Numbered from the stretch's first letter, positions 1-8,070 are shown. The stretch is DNA of 25,723 nt from JAAYQU01 sp037441445 (GCA_037441445.1 JBBISE010000033.1:1-25723), one strand, 5' to 3'. Numbers and translations: made by a program. Notes: a model not told the origin generated them from the sequence alone.

Positions 1-21
1 TTAAATCAAAGCAAGATTGTT

Positions 22-1413
22 TTAACCAACAACCTTATGAAACTTGACAGTTAGGAAAATTTTATTGTAGGTACCGTTGGTATATTCGTTGAACTCAGAA
101 CCTGCTCCATACAGAAATTTCCGGTCACCGGAGCTGGTTACATTCTCGTACCTGATTTTCGTTTCAATTTCATTCGAAACATAATCGAATGTAAGGTTTT
201 CAGCCGATTCGACATTTTCCCGGTATTTCTGCGAAACGTTATTGAGGTGGTTACGGCTTAAAACCAAAGTATGGTATCCATTCTTTGCAAAATGTTTATA
301 AACCGTACCAAACGTATAATTCCACTGATCATTTGTTGGCAAATATTTCAAAATGTAGCGCTGCTCCTCGGTTTCGTTGGCATCGAGGTTCAGCACGTTT
401 GTGTCGTAAGCCCCCAGACCAATGAACGTAATTTCGTTTTTATCATCAATTCGAATCCGGTTTTTAAATTGCATGTCGTTGTAGGTAGGCAAGAAAGGAA
501 ATCCTAGTGTGGCAAACAAAAGTTGCAGGTAAGATCGGCGAACCGAAAACACAAAAGAATTTTTGTCCGCTAAAGGCCCGTCAATGGTAAGAGCTAAATC
601 ACTGGCACCAACAGTTGTGCGATATTTCAATCGATCCTTGTTCCCATCAACCTGGCGGAAGTCGAGAACAGAACTGAGGGCGTTTCCACGGTTAGCAGGG
701 AAGGCTCCGGCAAAAAAATCGAGCTCGCGCACAAAGTCAACATTGATTATTCCAACAGGTCCACCACTGGCCCCCTGAGTGGCAAAGTGGTTAATGTTGG
801 GAATCTCGACGCCATCAAGGAAGAAGCGGTTCTCGTTTGCCCCTCCGCCACGGACAATAATATCGTTGCGGAAAGCAGGAGTGGAAGCAACTCCGGGAAA
901 CGATTGCAAAACCTTGGAAATATCACGGTTTCCGCCGGGATTTTTCTCAATTTCCTTTAGTCCAATGGAACGCATGCTAACCGGTGATTCCTCCCGTTTA
1001 CGAAATGGTGAAGCACGCACAACAAATTCCTCGAGCTGAAGCGTTGTTGGTTTAAATTCCACTTCGATATAAGGAGTATTGGCGTTGGTAATCAACACAT
1101 CGGCAGAAATAGCTGTTTCATAACCAATGGCGCTCACGGCCACTTTAACAAACCCGGGTTTAAGACCGAAGAAAATGAAATTTCCGTCGATATCGGTAAT
1201 CGAACCTGTATTTGTCCCATAAATAATAACGTTGGCGAAGGCAACGGGTTCGTTGTTCTGCGGATTATATACTCTTCCGCGTAACGAGCCTCCAGACCTT
1301 TCCTGTGCCGACAGAAAGCCCATTGTCAGCAAAAACACCATTAAAATCCCAAGTTTGTTCATGAAGATTGAAGGTTGATGTTTAATGTGATTCTTTATTC
1401 TCATATAGTTCAT
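22..1413 (-). CDS. TonB-dependent receptor, truncated after plug and early barrel
   Basis: Outer-membrane receptor of the CarboxypepD_reg-like/TonB plug type, which would import a ligand using energy passed on by TonB. Visible parts of the 463 residues: hydrophobic signal sequence (about 18-37), a carboxypeptidase-like beta-sandwich (about 43-100, with the DIDGNF turn), and a plug domain (about 143-215) with IIVRGGG and FFLDGVEIP, followed by early beta-barrel strands. Family members usually have about 750-900 residues, so most of the barrel is absent. After YNKIF (near residue 453) the reading turns into about ten unfamiliar residues and stops; the other two frames of this strand also hit stops within roughly 15 codons. 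It may be a broken gene. Start: ATG at 1413 is given, but ATG at 1362 (MNKLGILMVF) gives a more compact signal peptide. It lies 22 bp downstream of the epimerase gene. The substrate cannot be predicted. Confidence 0.8.
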   Translation of the reverse strand: MNYMRIKNHIKHQPSIFMNKLGILMVFLLTMGFLSAQERSGGSLRGRVYNPQNNEPVAFANVIIYGTNTGSITDIDGNFIFFGLKPGFVKVAVSAIGYETAISADVLITNANTPYIEVEFKPTTLQLEEFVVRASPFRKREESPVSMRSIGLKEIEKNPGGNRDISKVLQSFPGVASTPAFRNDIIVRGGGANENRFFLDGVEIPNINHFATQGASGGPVGIINVDFVRELDFFAGAFPANRGNALSSVLDFRQVDGNKDRLKYRTTVGASDLALTIDGPLADKNSFVFSVRRSYLQLLFATLGFPFLPTYNDMQFKNRIRIDDKNEITFIGLGAYDTNVLNLDANETEEQRYILKYLPTNDQWNYTFGTVYKHFAKNGYHTLVLSRNHLNNVSQKYRENVESAENLTFDYVSNEIETKIRYENVTSSGDRKFLYGAGSEFNEYTNGTYNKIFLTVKFHKVVG

Positions 1414-1435
1414 AAAAGTACAGATTTAATAGATT

Positions 1436-2332
1436 TTACACTGGTTTCAAAGCTTCTGAAATAGTTTCAAATTTGAACTGAAAGCCCTCTTTCACTAAGC
1501 GCGAAGGATACACTTTCTGTCCACTCAAAAGCATTTCGTTGGCCATTTGCCCGAAAAGGGCTTTAAGAACAATACCCGGCATGGTTAAAAGTGCGGGCTT
1601 ATTTATCTGTTTTGCAAGGAATTGAGTAAAATCGGCATTGGTAACCGGATTAGGAGTAGTGAGATTGTAAGCCCCTTGTGACAAGTCATTTTCAATCAGG
1701 AAATAAACCGCTGAAACCCAATCGCAAATGTGAATCCACGACAAGAACTGCTTACCAGTACCCAGCTTCCCTCCCACTCCGAGACGAAAAACCGGCAAAA
1801 GCTTTTTCAACATTCCCCCGTCTTGTCCAAGTACAACTCCTGTACGAACGATAATTTTACGACTTGAGGGCAAAACAGAGCTTTCAAAAGCCCCTTCCCA
1901 TTGCTTTGTAAGCTCGGCTAAAAAACCTGAACCTGTGTTCGATTTTTCGTCAAAGTTAGTCCAGTCGGAAGTACCATAGATTCCAATGGCCGAACCTTGT
2001 ACAAAAACCCTCGGAGGATAGGTAAACACAGCCTCAATCAAAGCTTTTGTTGTTCCAATCCGGCTATCTGTAATTATCTTTTTCCGTTTTTCAGTCCATC
2101 TGCACGCTGAAATATCCTCGCCAGCAAGGTTTATGAGAACATATGGTTGCTCCATTATCTCGAGCAGCAGTTCGTCGTTGTTTCCTTCTGACCAGCGAAT
2201 GCCTTTAACCCCTTTAAGGTAATCCGCTCTGTGGCTCCGCGAAGTTAAAACCACAGGGAAACCTTTCGAAATTAAAAACCTGGCCAGGTTTTGCCCTAAA
2301 AATCCGTATCCACCAACAATGATTGCCTTCAT
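1436..2332 (-). CDS. TIGR01777 family NAD(P)-binding epimerase-like protein
   Basis: Extended short-chain dehydrogenase/reductase of the TIGR01777 (YfcH-like) family, cytoplasmic, true substrate unknown. The start is the ATG at 2332, because the protein then opens directly with the first beta strand and the dinucleotide-binding glycine motif (MKAIIVGGYGFLGQNLA). The upstream extension begins with TTG and adds a nonsense hydrophobic stretch. Further signs are VLINLAGEDI (about residue 65), the GSAIGIYG segment carrying the family's catalytic-region tyrosine, SWIHICDW in the middle, and the C-terminal region ending in a DUF1731-like segment (about 250-298). At 298 residues it has the normal family length. 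It precedes the truncated receptor on the same strand; the pairing suggests nothing about function. Family assignment is firm, biological role is not. Confidence 0.9.
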   Translation of the reverse strand: MKAIIVGGYGFLGQNLARFLISKGFPVVLTSRSHRADYLKGVKGIRWSEGNNDELLLEIMEQPYVLINLAGEDISACRWTEKRKKIITDSRIGTTKALIEAVFTYPPRVFVQGSAIGIYGTSDWTNFDEKSNTGSGFLAELTKQWEGAFESSVLPSSRKIIVRTGVVLGQDGGMLKKLLPVFRLGVGGKLGTGKQFLSWIHICDWVSAVYFLIENDLSQGAYNLTTPNPVTNADFTQFLAKQINKPALLTMPGIVLKALFGQMANEMLLSGQKVYPSRLVKEGFQFKFETISEALKPV

Positions 2333-2510
2333 AAGTAGAATCAATTTTGAGGAAGAAACAGATTGATTTATTAAATGTTTAACCAACAACGAAAAATAAA
2401 TAAACAAGTATCGTATAAATTCAAATGAAATATCTCATGCTTCGAAATTTACGGTTGAACATTTTTTCGTATTTTTGGCGAACAAAACGAAGGTTCCCGT
2501 ACTGTTTTTG

Positions 2511-2518
2511 TACCTTTG
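2511..2518 (+). promoter_or_regulatory. Bacteroidetes -7 promoter box (TACCTTTG)
   Basis: TACCTTTG matches the Bacteroidetes sigma-ABfr -7 consensus TAnnTTTG exactly and lies 36 bp before the ATG of the MORN-repeat gene. A TTTG lies upstream at 2474-2477, but its 33-bp spacing is too long for a normal -33 box, so only the -7 element is supported. It would drive the four-gene run 2555-6877. Confidence 0.55.
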
Positions 2519-2554
2519 CCGTTCTAAATTCCAAACTGTAAAAACCGACTTTTT

Positions 2555-3379
2555 ATGATGAAGAACACTCTTGCCCTTTTATTCATTAACTGCTTTATTT
2601 TCAATGCAATATCTCAAAATATCGGACAAACTGGTGATACACTCAAGAATTACACCGACATTAACGGAATGAAGCAGGGACACTGGCAGGTAAATCACCC
2701 AAATGGAAAACCGGCTTACATTGGTTATTTTAAAAACAATAAACCCATTGGAAAATTTACGCGTTACTATCAAAACGGGAAAATTCTGTCCGAAGCCTAT
2801 TTTTACGAAGAAAGCAAGTTCAGCAGTACAAAATTCTATAACAATGCCACCAAAGTCATTGCAAAAGGTCGCTACGCCGATCAAAAACGCGACAGTATCT
2901 GGCATTTCTTTTTAGACGACGGTAAACCCATTTCGCAGGATTCGTACAAAGATGGAATTTTGCACGGCGAATGCCGGACGTTTTTTTATCCTTCAAGTCA
3001 ATTGCACGAAATAACCCATTATCGCGAAGGTAAAAAACATGGTTTGTATGAAAAATACTATTCCGAAGGACAAATCCGCATCCGGGCCATGTATTGCAAT
3101 GGTGTTTTGTGCGATACCATGCGAATATACTACCCCAGTGGCCGAATTGAATCAGAAATTCCATACAAAAACGATCTCCGGCACGGAATTGAAAAGAATT
3201 ACAGCGAAAGCGGAAAAGTTACCAGTTCGGTTCCCTACGAAAACGGCAAGTGTACCGATCCTTCAGTAGAGTTAAGAAAATCGAAAGAATTGGAAGATAT
3301 TATAAATCAAAAAGATAAATATCCTGACATTAACCAGTTTGCCGATCCCATGGATTTTCTGAGGAAACCTTTACGATAA
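2555..3379 (+). CDS. Secreted MORN-repeat (YwqK-type) protein
   Basis: Exported protein of 274 residues built from repeated MORN-like units, probably periplasmic or surface exposed; no enzymatic role is indicated. A signal peptide is visible (MMKNTLALLFINCFIFNAISQ-like, cleavage after AISQ near residue 21). The repeats run from about residue 35 to 235 and follow the pattern G-x-W/Y-x-x-Y-x-x-G-K-x-x-x-E/Y: HWQVNHPNGK, FTRYYQNGKI, GECRTFFYPSSQL, GLYEKYYSEGQ, MRIYYPSGRIES and IEKNYSESGKV. The tail ends in a charged, non-repetitive segment. It is first in a likely operon with mnmA (43 bp downstream), driven by the TACCTTTG box. ATG at 2558 is an equally possible start. MORN arrays often serve as protein- or lipid-binding scaffolds; the partner here is unknown. 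Confidence 0.85.
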   Translation: MMKNTLALLFINCFIFNAISQNIGQTGDTLKNYTDINGMKQGHWQVNHPNGKPAYIGYFKNNKPIGKFTRYYQNGKILSEAYFYEESKFSSTKFYNNATKVIAKGRYADQKRDSIWHFFLDDGKPISQDSYKDGILHGECRTFFYPSSQLHEITHYREGKKHGLYEKYYSEGQIRIRAMYCNGVLCDTMRIYYPSGRIESEIPYKNDLRHGIEKNYSESGKVTSSVPYENGKCTDPSVELRKSKELEDIINQKDKYPDINQFADPMDFLRKPLR

Positions 3380-3422
3380 ATTTTTGTTACCCGAAGCCCC
3401 GAAACAAAGAAAAGTAGTAATA

Positions 3423-4517
3423 ATGAACAGAATATTACTTGCCATGAGCGGTGGCATTGACAGCTCGGTTTGCGGAATGCTTCTGAAAGAACAGGGCTTC
3501 GAGGTCTGTGGAGTTACTTATCGCACCTACGACTCGATTTCTGAGAGTTGCATTTCTAAGGAGACGGGTTGCTGCTCGGTTGAGTCAATCATGGAAGCCA
3601 AACATTTGGCAGAAAAATTGGGGATTAGTCACACCATTGTCGATTTCCGTGAAAAATTCAGCAAAACCATTATAAGCGATTTTGTTTCGGAATATCTCAA
3701 CGGGCGGACGCCAAACCCTTGTGTAGTTTGCAATTCCTCAATAAAATGGGGTCAGTTAATGACCATTGCCGATGAAATGCAGTGCCAGAAAATTGCAACG
3801 GGTCACTATGCCCAGGTAAAATTCGAAAATGGCCGTTATTTTTTATCCATGGGAGTCGATCATTCTAAGGATCAAACCTATTTTTTGTGGAAACTGACAC
3901 AGGAAAACCTGGCGCGCACACTTTTTCCCATTGGTACCTATACTAAACCTGAAATAAGGCAGATAGCCGGAGAACGAGGCTTTGTCAAACTCAGTCAAAA
4001 ACGCGAAAGCCAGGAGATTTGCTTTATTCCCGACAACGACTACCGCCGCTTTTTAATGGAAACCGAACCTGAAAAAATAAAAGATATTGGGCCAGGAGAT
4101 TTCGTTTTAGCCGATGGTAAGGTAGTCGGGAAGCACCAGGGATACCCGTTTTACACCATCGGACAACGTAAAGGTCTCAACGTAGCGCTCGGAGAACCAT
4201 ATTATGTTGTTGATATTGATGCTGTTAAAAACAAAATAACGCTGGGAAAACGTCAGGAACTCGAAATTGAACAAGTACTGATATCGGATGTTAACCTAAT
4301 GAAATACACCCACATACCTAGTGAAGGAATTAATGTTACAGTAAAAATACGCTACCGAAGCAAACCCGAGGAAGCCATGGTGTATCCGGAAGGAGAAAAA
4401 TTGTCTGTCCGGTTTAAGAATCCGGTTGCAGCCGTAACCCCCGGACAATCAGCTGTGTTGTACGAAGGTAATGATGTTGTAGGAGGTGGAATCATTGAAA
4501 AAAACAAAATAGAGTAA
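3423..4517 (+). CDS. mnmA: tRNA-specific 2-thiouridylase MnmA
   Basis: Cytoplasmic enzyme that adenylates and then thiolates uridine 34 in the wobble position of tRNA Lys, Glu and Gln (2-thiouridine), receiving sulfur from a persulfide relay. The 364 residues show the ATP PP-loop SGGIDSS (residues 9-15), the catalytic cysteine region NPCVVCN (C100, C103), TGHYAQ (127-132), the second catalytic cysteine in ESQEICFIPD (C200), and the C-terminal barrel with YTIGQRKGL (244-252). A cysteine-rich stretch (ESCISKETGCC, 41-51) follows the first nucleotide-binding strands. The start is ATG at 3423; an upstream in-frame TTG at 3384 would add 13 non-conserved residues. It is translationally close to the next gene, whose ATG begins one base after this stop. 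Assignment is secure. Confidence 0.96.
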   Translation: MNRILLAMSGGIDSSVCGMLLKEQGFEVCGVTYRTYDSISESCISKETGCCSVESIMEAKHLAEKLGISHTIVDFREKFSKTIISDFVSEYLNGRTPNPCVVCNSSIKWGQLMTIADEMQCQKIATGHYAQVKFENGRYFLSMGVDHSKDQTYFLWKLTQENLARTLFPIGTYTKPEIRQIAGERGFVKLSQKRESQEICFIPDNDYRRFLMETEPEKIKDIGPGDFVLADGKVVGKHQGYPFYTIGQRKGLNVALGEPYYVVDIDAVKNKITLGKRQELEIEQVLISDVNLMKYTHIPSEGINVTVKIRYRSKPEEAMVYPEGEKLSVRFKNPVAAVTPGQSAVLYEGNDVVGGGIIEKNKIE

Positions 4518-4518
4518 A

Positions 4519-5211
4519 ATGCTATTAATCAATAAAATATTCATTTTTTTACTCTGTCTGACCTTGCTCCTGGGATGCAAGAACAATTCCGAGATTCCCA
4601 TTCCGCCAGATCACAGTTCCTATTTCCCGTTTGATCAAACACAGCGTTTTATGGTCCGCCAAATTACTATTGATGCGCCCTTAAATTACTATGATACAGT
4701 CGAATATCTTATGGATATTTATGTCGATTCCGTTTTTAATTCCCATGATGCAAAATATGGACATTACTCAATGTATAAAGTTGATGAAGATATGACCCCA
4801 TTAGGGTTTCTGGAACGCGAAATCTCTGCCCCGGTAGGTTCCTACATTGAAAAATACGATAATTGCCGAATGGTAAAGTCACTTTTACCGGTTCGCGACA
4901 ATGCGTCATGGAACCCCTATGTTTACTGCATGACGACAGATGTAAGCCTTTATTCAAAAATTCGCAAAGCGCATTTGCCCGGGACAGTGCAGGAATTCCT
5001 TTACGATTCAATTCTTCATATAGTTCACAACTACGATAGTTCACTGATTCAACTCAAAGTCAACCAGGAAATATGGGCTGCCGGACATGGTTTGGTTTAT
5101 TCCGAAGTTACTGAAATCTCGTCGAATACGTCCGATTTGGATTTCACGAAGCCCATTCGCGAGAGGATTGTAACCGGAACAATATACGAAATGACCCGAA
5201 TAATTCCATAA
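4519..5211 (+). CDS. Hypothetical lipoprotein
   Basis: Unrecognised protein of 230 residues with a clear lipoprotein signal: hydrophobic core IFIFLLCLTLLLGC with lipobox LLGC and Cys20 as the lipidation site, followed by a short linker KNNSEIPIPP. The mature part is mixed alpha/beta in appearance, with several aromatic, acidic segments (YYDTVEYLMDIYVDSVF near residue 60; SWNPYVYC near residue 130) and no motif I can assign. It starts one base after the mnmA stop and ends 31 bp before the S8 peptidase gene, so it is probably co-transcribed with both. Its context with a secreted protease fits an envelope role, but that is inference. Small lipoproteins of this kind are common and mostly uncharacterised in Bacteroidetes. 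Confidence 0.75.
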   Translation: MLLINKIFIFLLCLTLLLGCKNNSEIPIPPDHSSYFPFDQTQRFMVRQITIDAPLNYYDTVEYLMDIYVDSVFNSHDAKYGHYSMYKVDEDMTPLGFLEREISAPVGSYIEKYDNCRMVKSLLPVRDNASWNPYVYCMTTDVSLYSKIRKAHLPGTVQEFLYDSILHIVHNYDSSLIQLKVNQEIWAAGHGLVYSEVTEISSNTSDLDFTKPIRERIVTGTIYEMTRIIP

Positions 5212-5242
5212 GCCCCTTGGTTGATAAAAAAACACAAGATAT

Positions 5243-6877
5243 ATGTTAAAAGTATGTGCCATAGTTGTTTTAGTCGTTCTTTTGAGTTTCCCTTTTGCCC
5301 TTAGGGCTGATGCATTTCTCGTTGTTTTTTTTCATACCAAACAAGGAACTCCATATTCGATTGAAAATCCCAGTCAGTTTTTATCCCAACGTTCTTTAGA
5401 ACGGAGACAAAAGTTTTCAATCCCTATTGACAGCACTGATCTACCCGTCAATCCGGCTCTTTTGGACAGCCTCATACGCCATGGAATAGCAGATAAAATT
5501 CTCTATACATCCCGATGGCTCAATTGTGCAGTAGTTGTTCCAAGCGTCGGGTTCTGGCGCCGGAGACATTCTTGTATTAAGTCCACTTTTTTTGGCAGAA
5601 TAAATAACAATTACGTGGATGATTTTGCTTTGCTCGACGAATTACCGGAAAAATCATTGGTTGATAATTCATTAACGGAAAATCAATTAACGGAAATTGG
5701 CATATCTAAACTACACGCCATGGGCTTGACAGGAAAAGGTTTGTTGGTTGCAGTAATTGACGCTGGTTTTCGGGCATTAGACAAACTAAATGTATTTGAT
5801 TCTTTAAGAAATCAGCAACGCATTGTGGCTGTCCGCGACTTTGTTGAATTTAACAACTCGGTTTACGGAAGTCATTCACACGGAACCTCTGTAATGGCTT
5901 TGATGGCAGGAAATTTACCCGGAAAATACATTGGATCGGCACCAGATGCCAGCTATGTTTTAATTCGAACAGAAGACGTGGCAACAGAAACCCGATTGGA
6001 AGAATACAACTGGCTTGCCGCAGCCGAATTTGCTGACAGCCTGGGTGTTGACCTGATAAATTCCTCACTAGGCTATAACAAATTCGACAACCCGGATGAG
6101 AATTATTCCATTAACGACCTTACGGGCGATGTGGCAATATGCTCCCGCGCTGCGGGAATGGCAGCAGCAAAGGGCATTGTTGTAATTTCCAGTGCAGGCA
6201 ATGATGGCAACACCGATTGGCGTTACCTTGACTTTCCGGCTGATCACCCGGATGTTATTGCCGTGGGAGCCACCGACTCGACAGGTACCCTCTGGAGCGG
6301 CAGTTCTATAGGAATGCCCTTTCATGCCTACAAACCCGATTTTGTTGCCCGCGGAGTTGATATTTGGGTTCCATCAACTTATACATCAGGATTTTATCGC
6401 GGAAATGGCACATCTTTCTCGGCGCCAATTTTTGCCGGTGGAATGGCTTGCCTGATGCAATATTTTTCGTCGAAAAATTTGCAACAACTACGTCAGGCAT
6501 TGCAAGAAACAGCATCGAACGCTAACCTTCCCAACAATTTATCGGGTTACGGACTACCTGATTTTCATGCCGCATTCTACAATTTGCTGGACATTGAAAA
6601 ACCAACAAATGCATCGTTCACCATTAATAAACTGGGTTTCAACAGGGCCGAATCATTGTTGGAAATTGACGTTATTAGTTCAGTTAACAACAAAGTGTTA
6701 ATTGAGGTTTTTGATTCACTGGGGCGGAGTTTACAATCCATCGAAAACGAAATAACCCCTGAAATGCCAACCCGTTTTTCGATTCGTTTTGCAATTCCTG
6801 TATTACCTCAAATGGTGGTTGTAGTTTTTCGGGGAGTCAAGGGAAATCCGGCAGTCTCCAAACTGATGTTGTATTGA
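5243..6877 (+). CDS. Secreted S8 (subtilisin-like) serine peptidase, probable type IX cargo
   Basis: Exported subtilase of 544 residues. A signal peptide covers about 1-24 (ending ALRADA). An N-terminal prodomain-like region (25-150) is followed by the catalytic domain: Asp173 in VAVIDAGF, His213 in HSHGTS, oxyanion Asn320 in SSAGNDG, and the nucleophile Ser391 in GNGTSFSAP. All triad residues are present, so it should be active. From about residue 455 there is a beta-rich C-terminal domain (VLIEVFDSLGRSLQS, then a short stretch ending SKLMLY), which resembles a divergent type A sorting signal of the type IX secretion system; the usual YPNP opening is missing, so this part is tentative. It is last in a run with the MORN protein, mnmA and a lipoprotein, and its stop lies 7 bp from the end of the convergent TonB gene. 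Confidence 0.88.
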   Translation: MLKVCAIVVLVVLLSFPFALRADAFLVVFFHTKQGTPYSIENPSQFLSQRSLERRQKFSIPIDSTDLPVNPALLDSLIRHGIADKILYTSRWLNCAVVVPSVGFWRRRHSCIKSTFFGRINNNYVDDFALLDELPEKSLVDNSLTENQLTEIGISKLHAMGLTGKGLLVAVIDAGFRALDKLNVFDSLRNQQRIVAVRDFVEFNNSVYGSHSHGTSVMALMAGNLPGKYIGSAPDASYVLIRTEDVATETRLEEYNWLAAAEFADSLGVDLINSSLGYNKFDNPDENYSINDLTGDVAICSRAAGMAAAKGIVVISSAGNDGNTDWRYLDFPADHPDVIAVGATDSTGTLWSGSSIGMPFHAYKPDFVARGVDIWVPSTYTSGFYRGNGTSFSAPIFAGGMACLMQYFSSKNLQQLRQALQETASNANLPNNLSGYGLPDFHAAFYNLLDIEKPTNASFTINKLGFNRAESLLEIDVISSVNNKVLIEVFDSLGRSLQSIENEITPEMPTRFSIRFAIPVLPQMVVVVFRGVKGNPAVSKLMLY

Positions 6878-6884
6878 ATAGGGA

Positions 6885-7622
6885 TTATTGGGCAATAAAG
6901 TGGTAAACAATACTTCCTTTTTGATTTCCTTTCGACGCCGGAGCCATTGAAAACAATGCGTTTTTTGCGCTTTCAAGGGCTGCATTGCGATAGCACTCAG
7001 TGGCAAAAACGGAGTTCTGCATATCCACCAATTGTTTTACAACCTGGCCTTCGGGCGACACTTCGATATTAACAGTTACTTTTGCCGAACCTTCGCACGT
7101 ATAAACCGGAATATCCAAATACACAGAACTTCGACCCGCCAGGTAATACACAACGGTTGCCGAGCCTTTGTAAGCCGATTTTTGAGGCTTCTCCTTTTCA
7201 ATTGGCTTCTTTTGTTCGGGAACCGGAACATCATCATCGAAAGTGGGTTTATTTTCGATATATTTTTCAAACTCCTCCTGGTTCAACGCATTTCGAACAA
7301 TTTCGCGTTCATACTCCTCATCAGTCATTGAGGCCTTGTATTCCGTAGGTTTTTGTTCATCGTAATCCTTGTTTATAACAACATTTTTAAGTTCCTGCCT
7401 GTCAAGTTGTTCATACAACCGCTCCACCTCTTTGGCCAGCTCCTCTTTTAGCCTTTCCACTTCCTCTTCAGGGGTTTCATCGAGCGTGGCAGGATCAACC
7501 AACACTTGAAATGTAACCGGAGGGTATTGCTTCATTTCCGAAATTAAAGCTACAGACAATATAATTGCATGGAATAGCAATGTGCCAATAATCCCGTTTT
7601 TATGTTGAAAAGCCAATTTCAA
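6885..7622 (-). CDS. TonB-type energy transducer
   Basis: Inner-membrane protein that would couple proton motive force (through ExbB/ExbD) to outer-membrane receptors. It has one N-terminal membrane helix (GIIGTLLFHAIILSVALI), a long charged, glutamate/lysine-rich periplasmic spacer (about residues 45-150, partly coiled-coil-like and with PVPEQKKPIEKEKPQ), and a C-terminal domain (about 165-245) with CEGSAKVTVNIEVSPEGQV, ECYRNAALESAKNALFS and a final KGSIVYHFIAQ, typical of Bacteroidetes TonB-like proteins. No ATG precedes the membrane helix. The open frame reaches a TTG at 7640, but that codon lies inside a perfect promoter box, so I take the TTG at 7622 (reading MKLAFQHKNG); the TTG at 7616 is also possible. 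It converges on the S8 peptidase gene with only 7 bp between stops. No exbB or exbD is in the window. Confidence 0.8.
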   Translation of the reverse strand: MKLAFQHKNGIIGTLLFHAIILSVALISEMKQYPPVTFQVLVDPATLDETPEEEVERLKEELAKEVERLYEQLDRQELKNVVINKDYDEQKPTEYKASMTDEEYEREIVRNALNQEEFEKYIENKPTFDDDVPVPEQKKPIEKEKPQKSAYKGSATVVYYLAGRSSVYLDIPVYTCEGSAKVTVNIEVSPEGQVVKQLVDMQNSVFATECYRNAALESAKNALFSMAPASKGNQKGSIVYHFIAQ

Positions 7623-7637
7623 TGCCCTGATTTTTTG

Positions 7638-7645
7638 CAAAGGTA
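7638..7645 (-). promoter_or_regulatory. -7 promoter box overlapping the TonB gene 5' end
   Basis: On the minus strand this reads TACCTTTG, an exact TAnnTTTG match. It overlaps the TTG at 7640 that opens the longest reading frame of the TonB-type gene, so transcription would start near 7632 and the true start codon must be downstream. No convincing -33 TTTG lies 19-21 bp upstream. Confidence 0.5.
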
Positions 7646-8025
7646 ATAAAATATGGAAAAATTGAAGGAGCCGAATATGCTAAAAACGCCATGAAACGCC
7701 CATGCCGACAACCGATTTTTCGACACACAGGGGCATGATTAAAGTCGGCATGAAGTTCCATATGACCTTAAACTGAAAAATTATAAACATATGAAACTGC
7801 GGTGCCTATGTGCATGTTTTGTAAAAAGATAGTAACACGTAGTTTACGACCAGGATAAACAACAGGATTAATGACAGAAAACTGATGATAGTAAAAGGAA
7901 TAATGGTTTTTGATTTTCGAAGTTCTTTTCCTTAGTGACTTTGTGTCCCAGATGCCTTAATGTCCGAAGAAGGAAGTCAGAATTTGGAAGCTGAAATAGA
8001 GCATTTTCAATATGCCTCTGTGGTT
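7646..8025. other. Gene-poor intergenic stretch
   Basis: No credible coding region of useful length is visible on either strand; stops are frequent in all frames. It holds the inverted repeat at 7701-7752. It also holds two scraps, ACTTTGTGTCCC near 7938-7949 and CTCTGTGGTTAAAA near 8016-8029, which resemble the degenerate ctttgtgtctttgtggttaaa intergenic sequence often seen in this phylum. The stretch lies between the upstream end of the TonB gene and the pckA terminator, and could hold decayed sequence or a small RNA, but I see no promoter/terminator pair that proves one. Confidence 0.5.
7701..7752. repeat. 9-bp perfect inverted repeat with 34-bp spacer
   Basis: CATGCCGAC at 7701-7709 is the exact reverse complement of GTCGGCATG at 7744-7752. 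The arms are more GC-rich than the surrounding DNA. It lies about 60-110 bp upstream of the TonB gene promoter box, in DNA without genes. It could be a protein-binding site or a structured RNA; there is no T-run, so it is not a terminator. Confidence 0.45.
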
Positions 8026-8070
8026 AAAAAAAACTCCACCCGATACGAAGGCTTTCATTCCGGGCGGAGT
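8026..8070 (-). terminator. Rho-independent terminator of pckA
   Basis: On the minus strand a 10-bp stem (ACTCCGCCCG pairing with CGGGTGGAGT, one A/C mismatch) with an 18-base loop is followed directly by a run of eight T. It begins 47 bases after the pckA stop. A T-run also occurs 7-8 bases beyond the stem on the plus strand, so weak bidirectional use is possible. Confidence 0.8.

Noticed and set aside
563..1039. Plus-strand open frames opposite the TonB-dependent receptor.
   Set aside because: They are antisense to a clearly recognisable receptor and have no protein-like features; the same applies to the antisense frames over pckA, pyruvate kinase and the PP2C gene.
1436..2407. An extended N terminus for the epimerase (starting at 2407).
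   Set aside because: It opens with TTG and adds 25 residues before the conserved nucleotide-binding strand; the ATG at 2332 fits the family.
6880..6905. TTATTGGGCAATAA between the convergent peptidase and TonB genes as a terminator.
   Set aside because: The stem is only six weak base pairs without a T-run, and it lies mostly inside coding sequence.
7780..7835. A short frame starting ATGAAACTGCGG as a small peptide gene.
   Set aside because: It ends after 13 codons, has no promoter box directly upstream and no sign of conservation.
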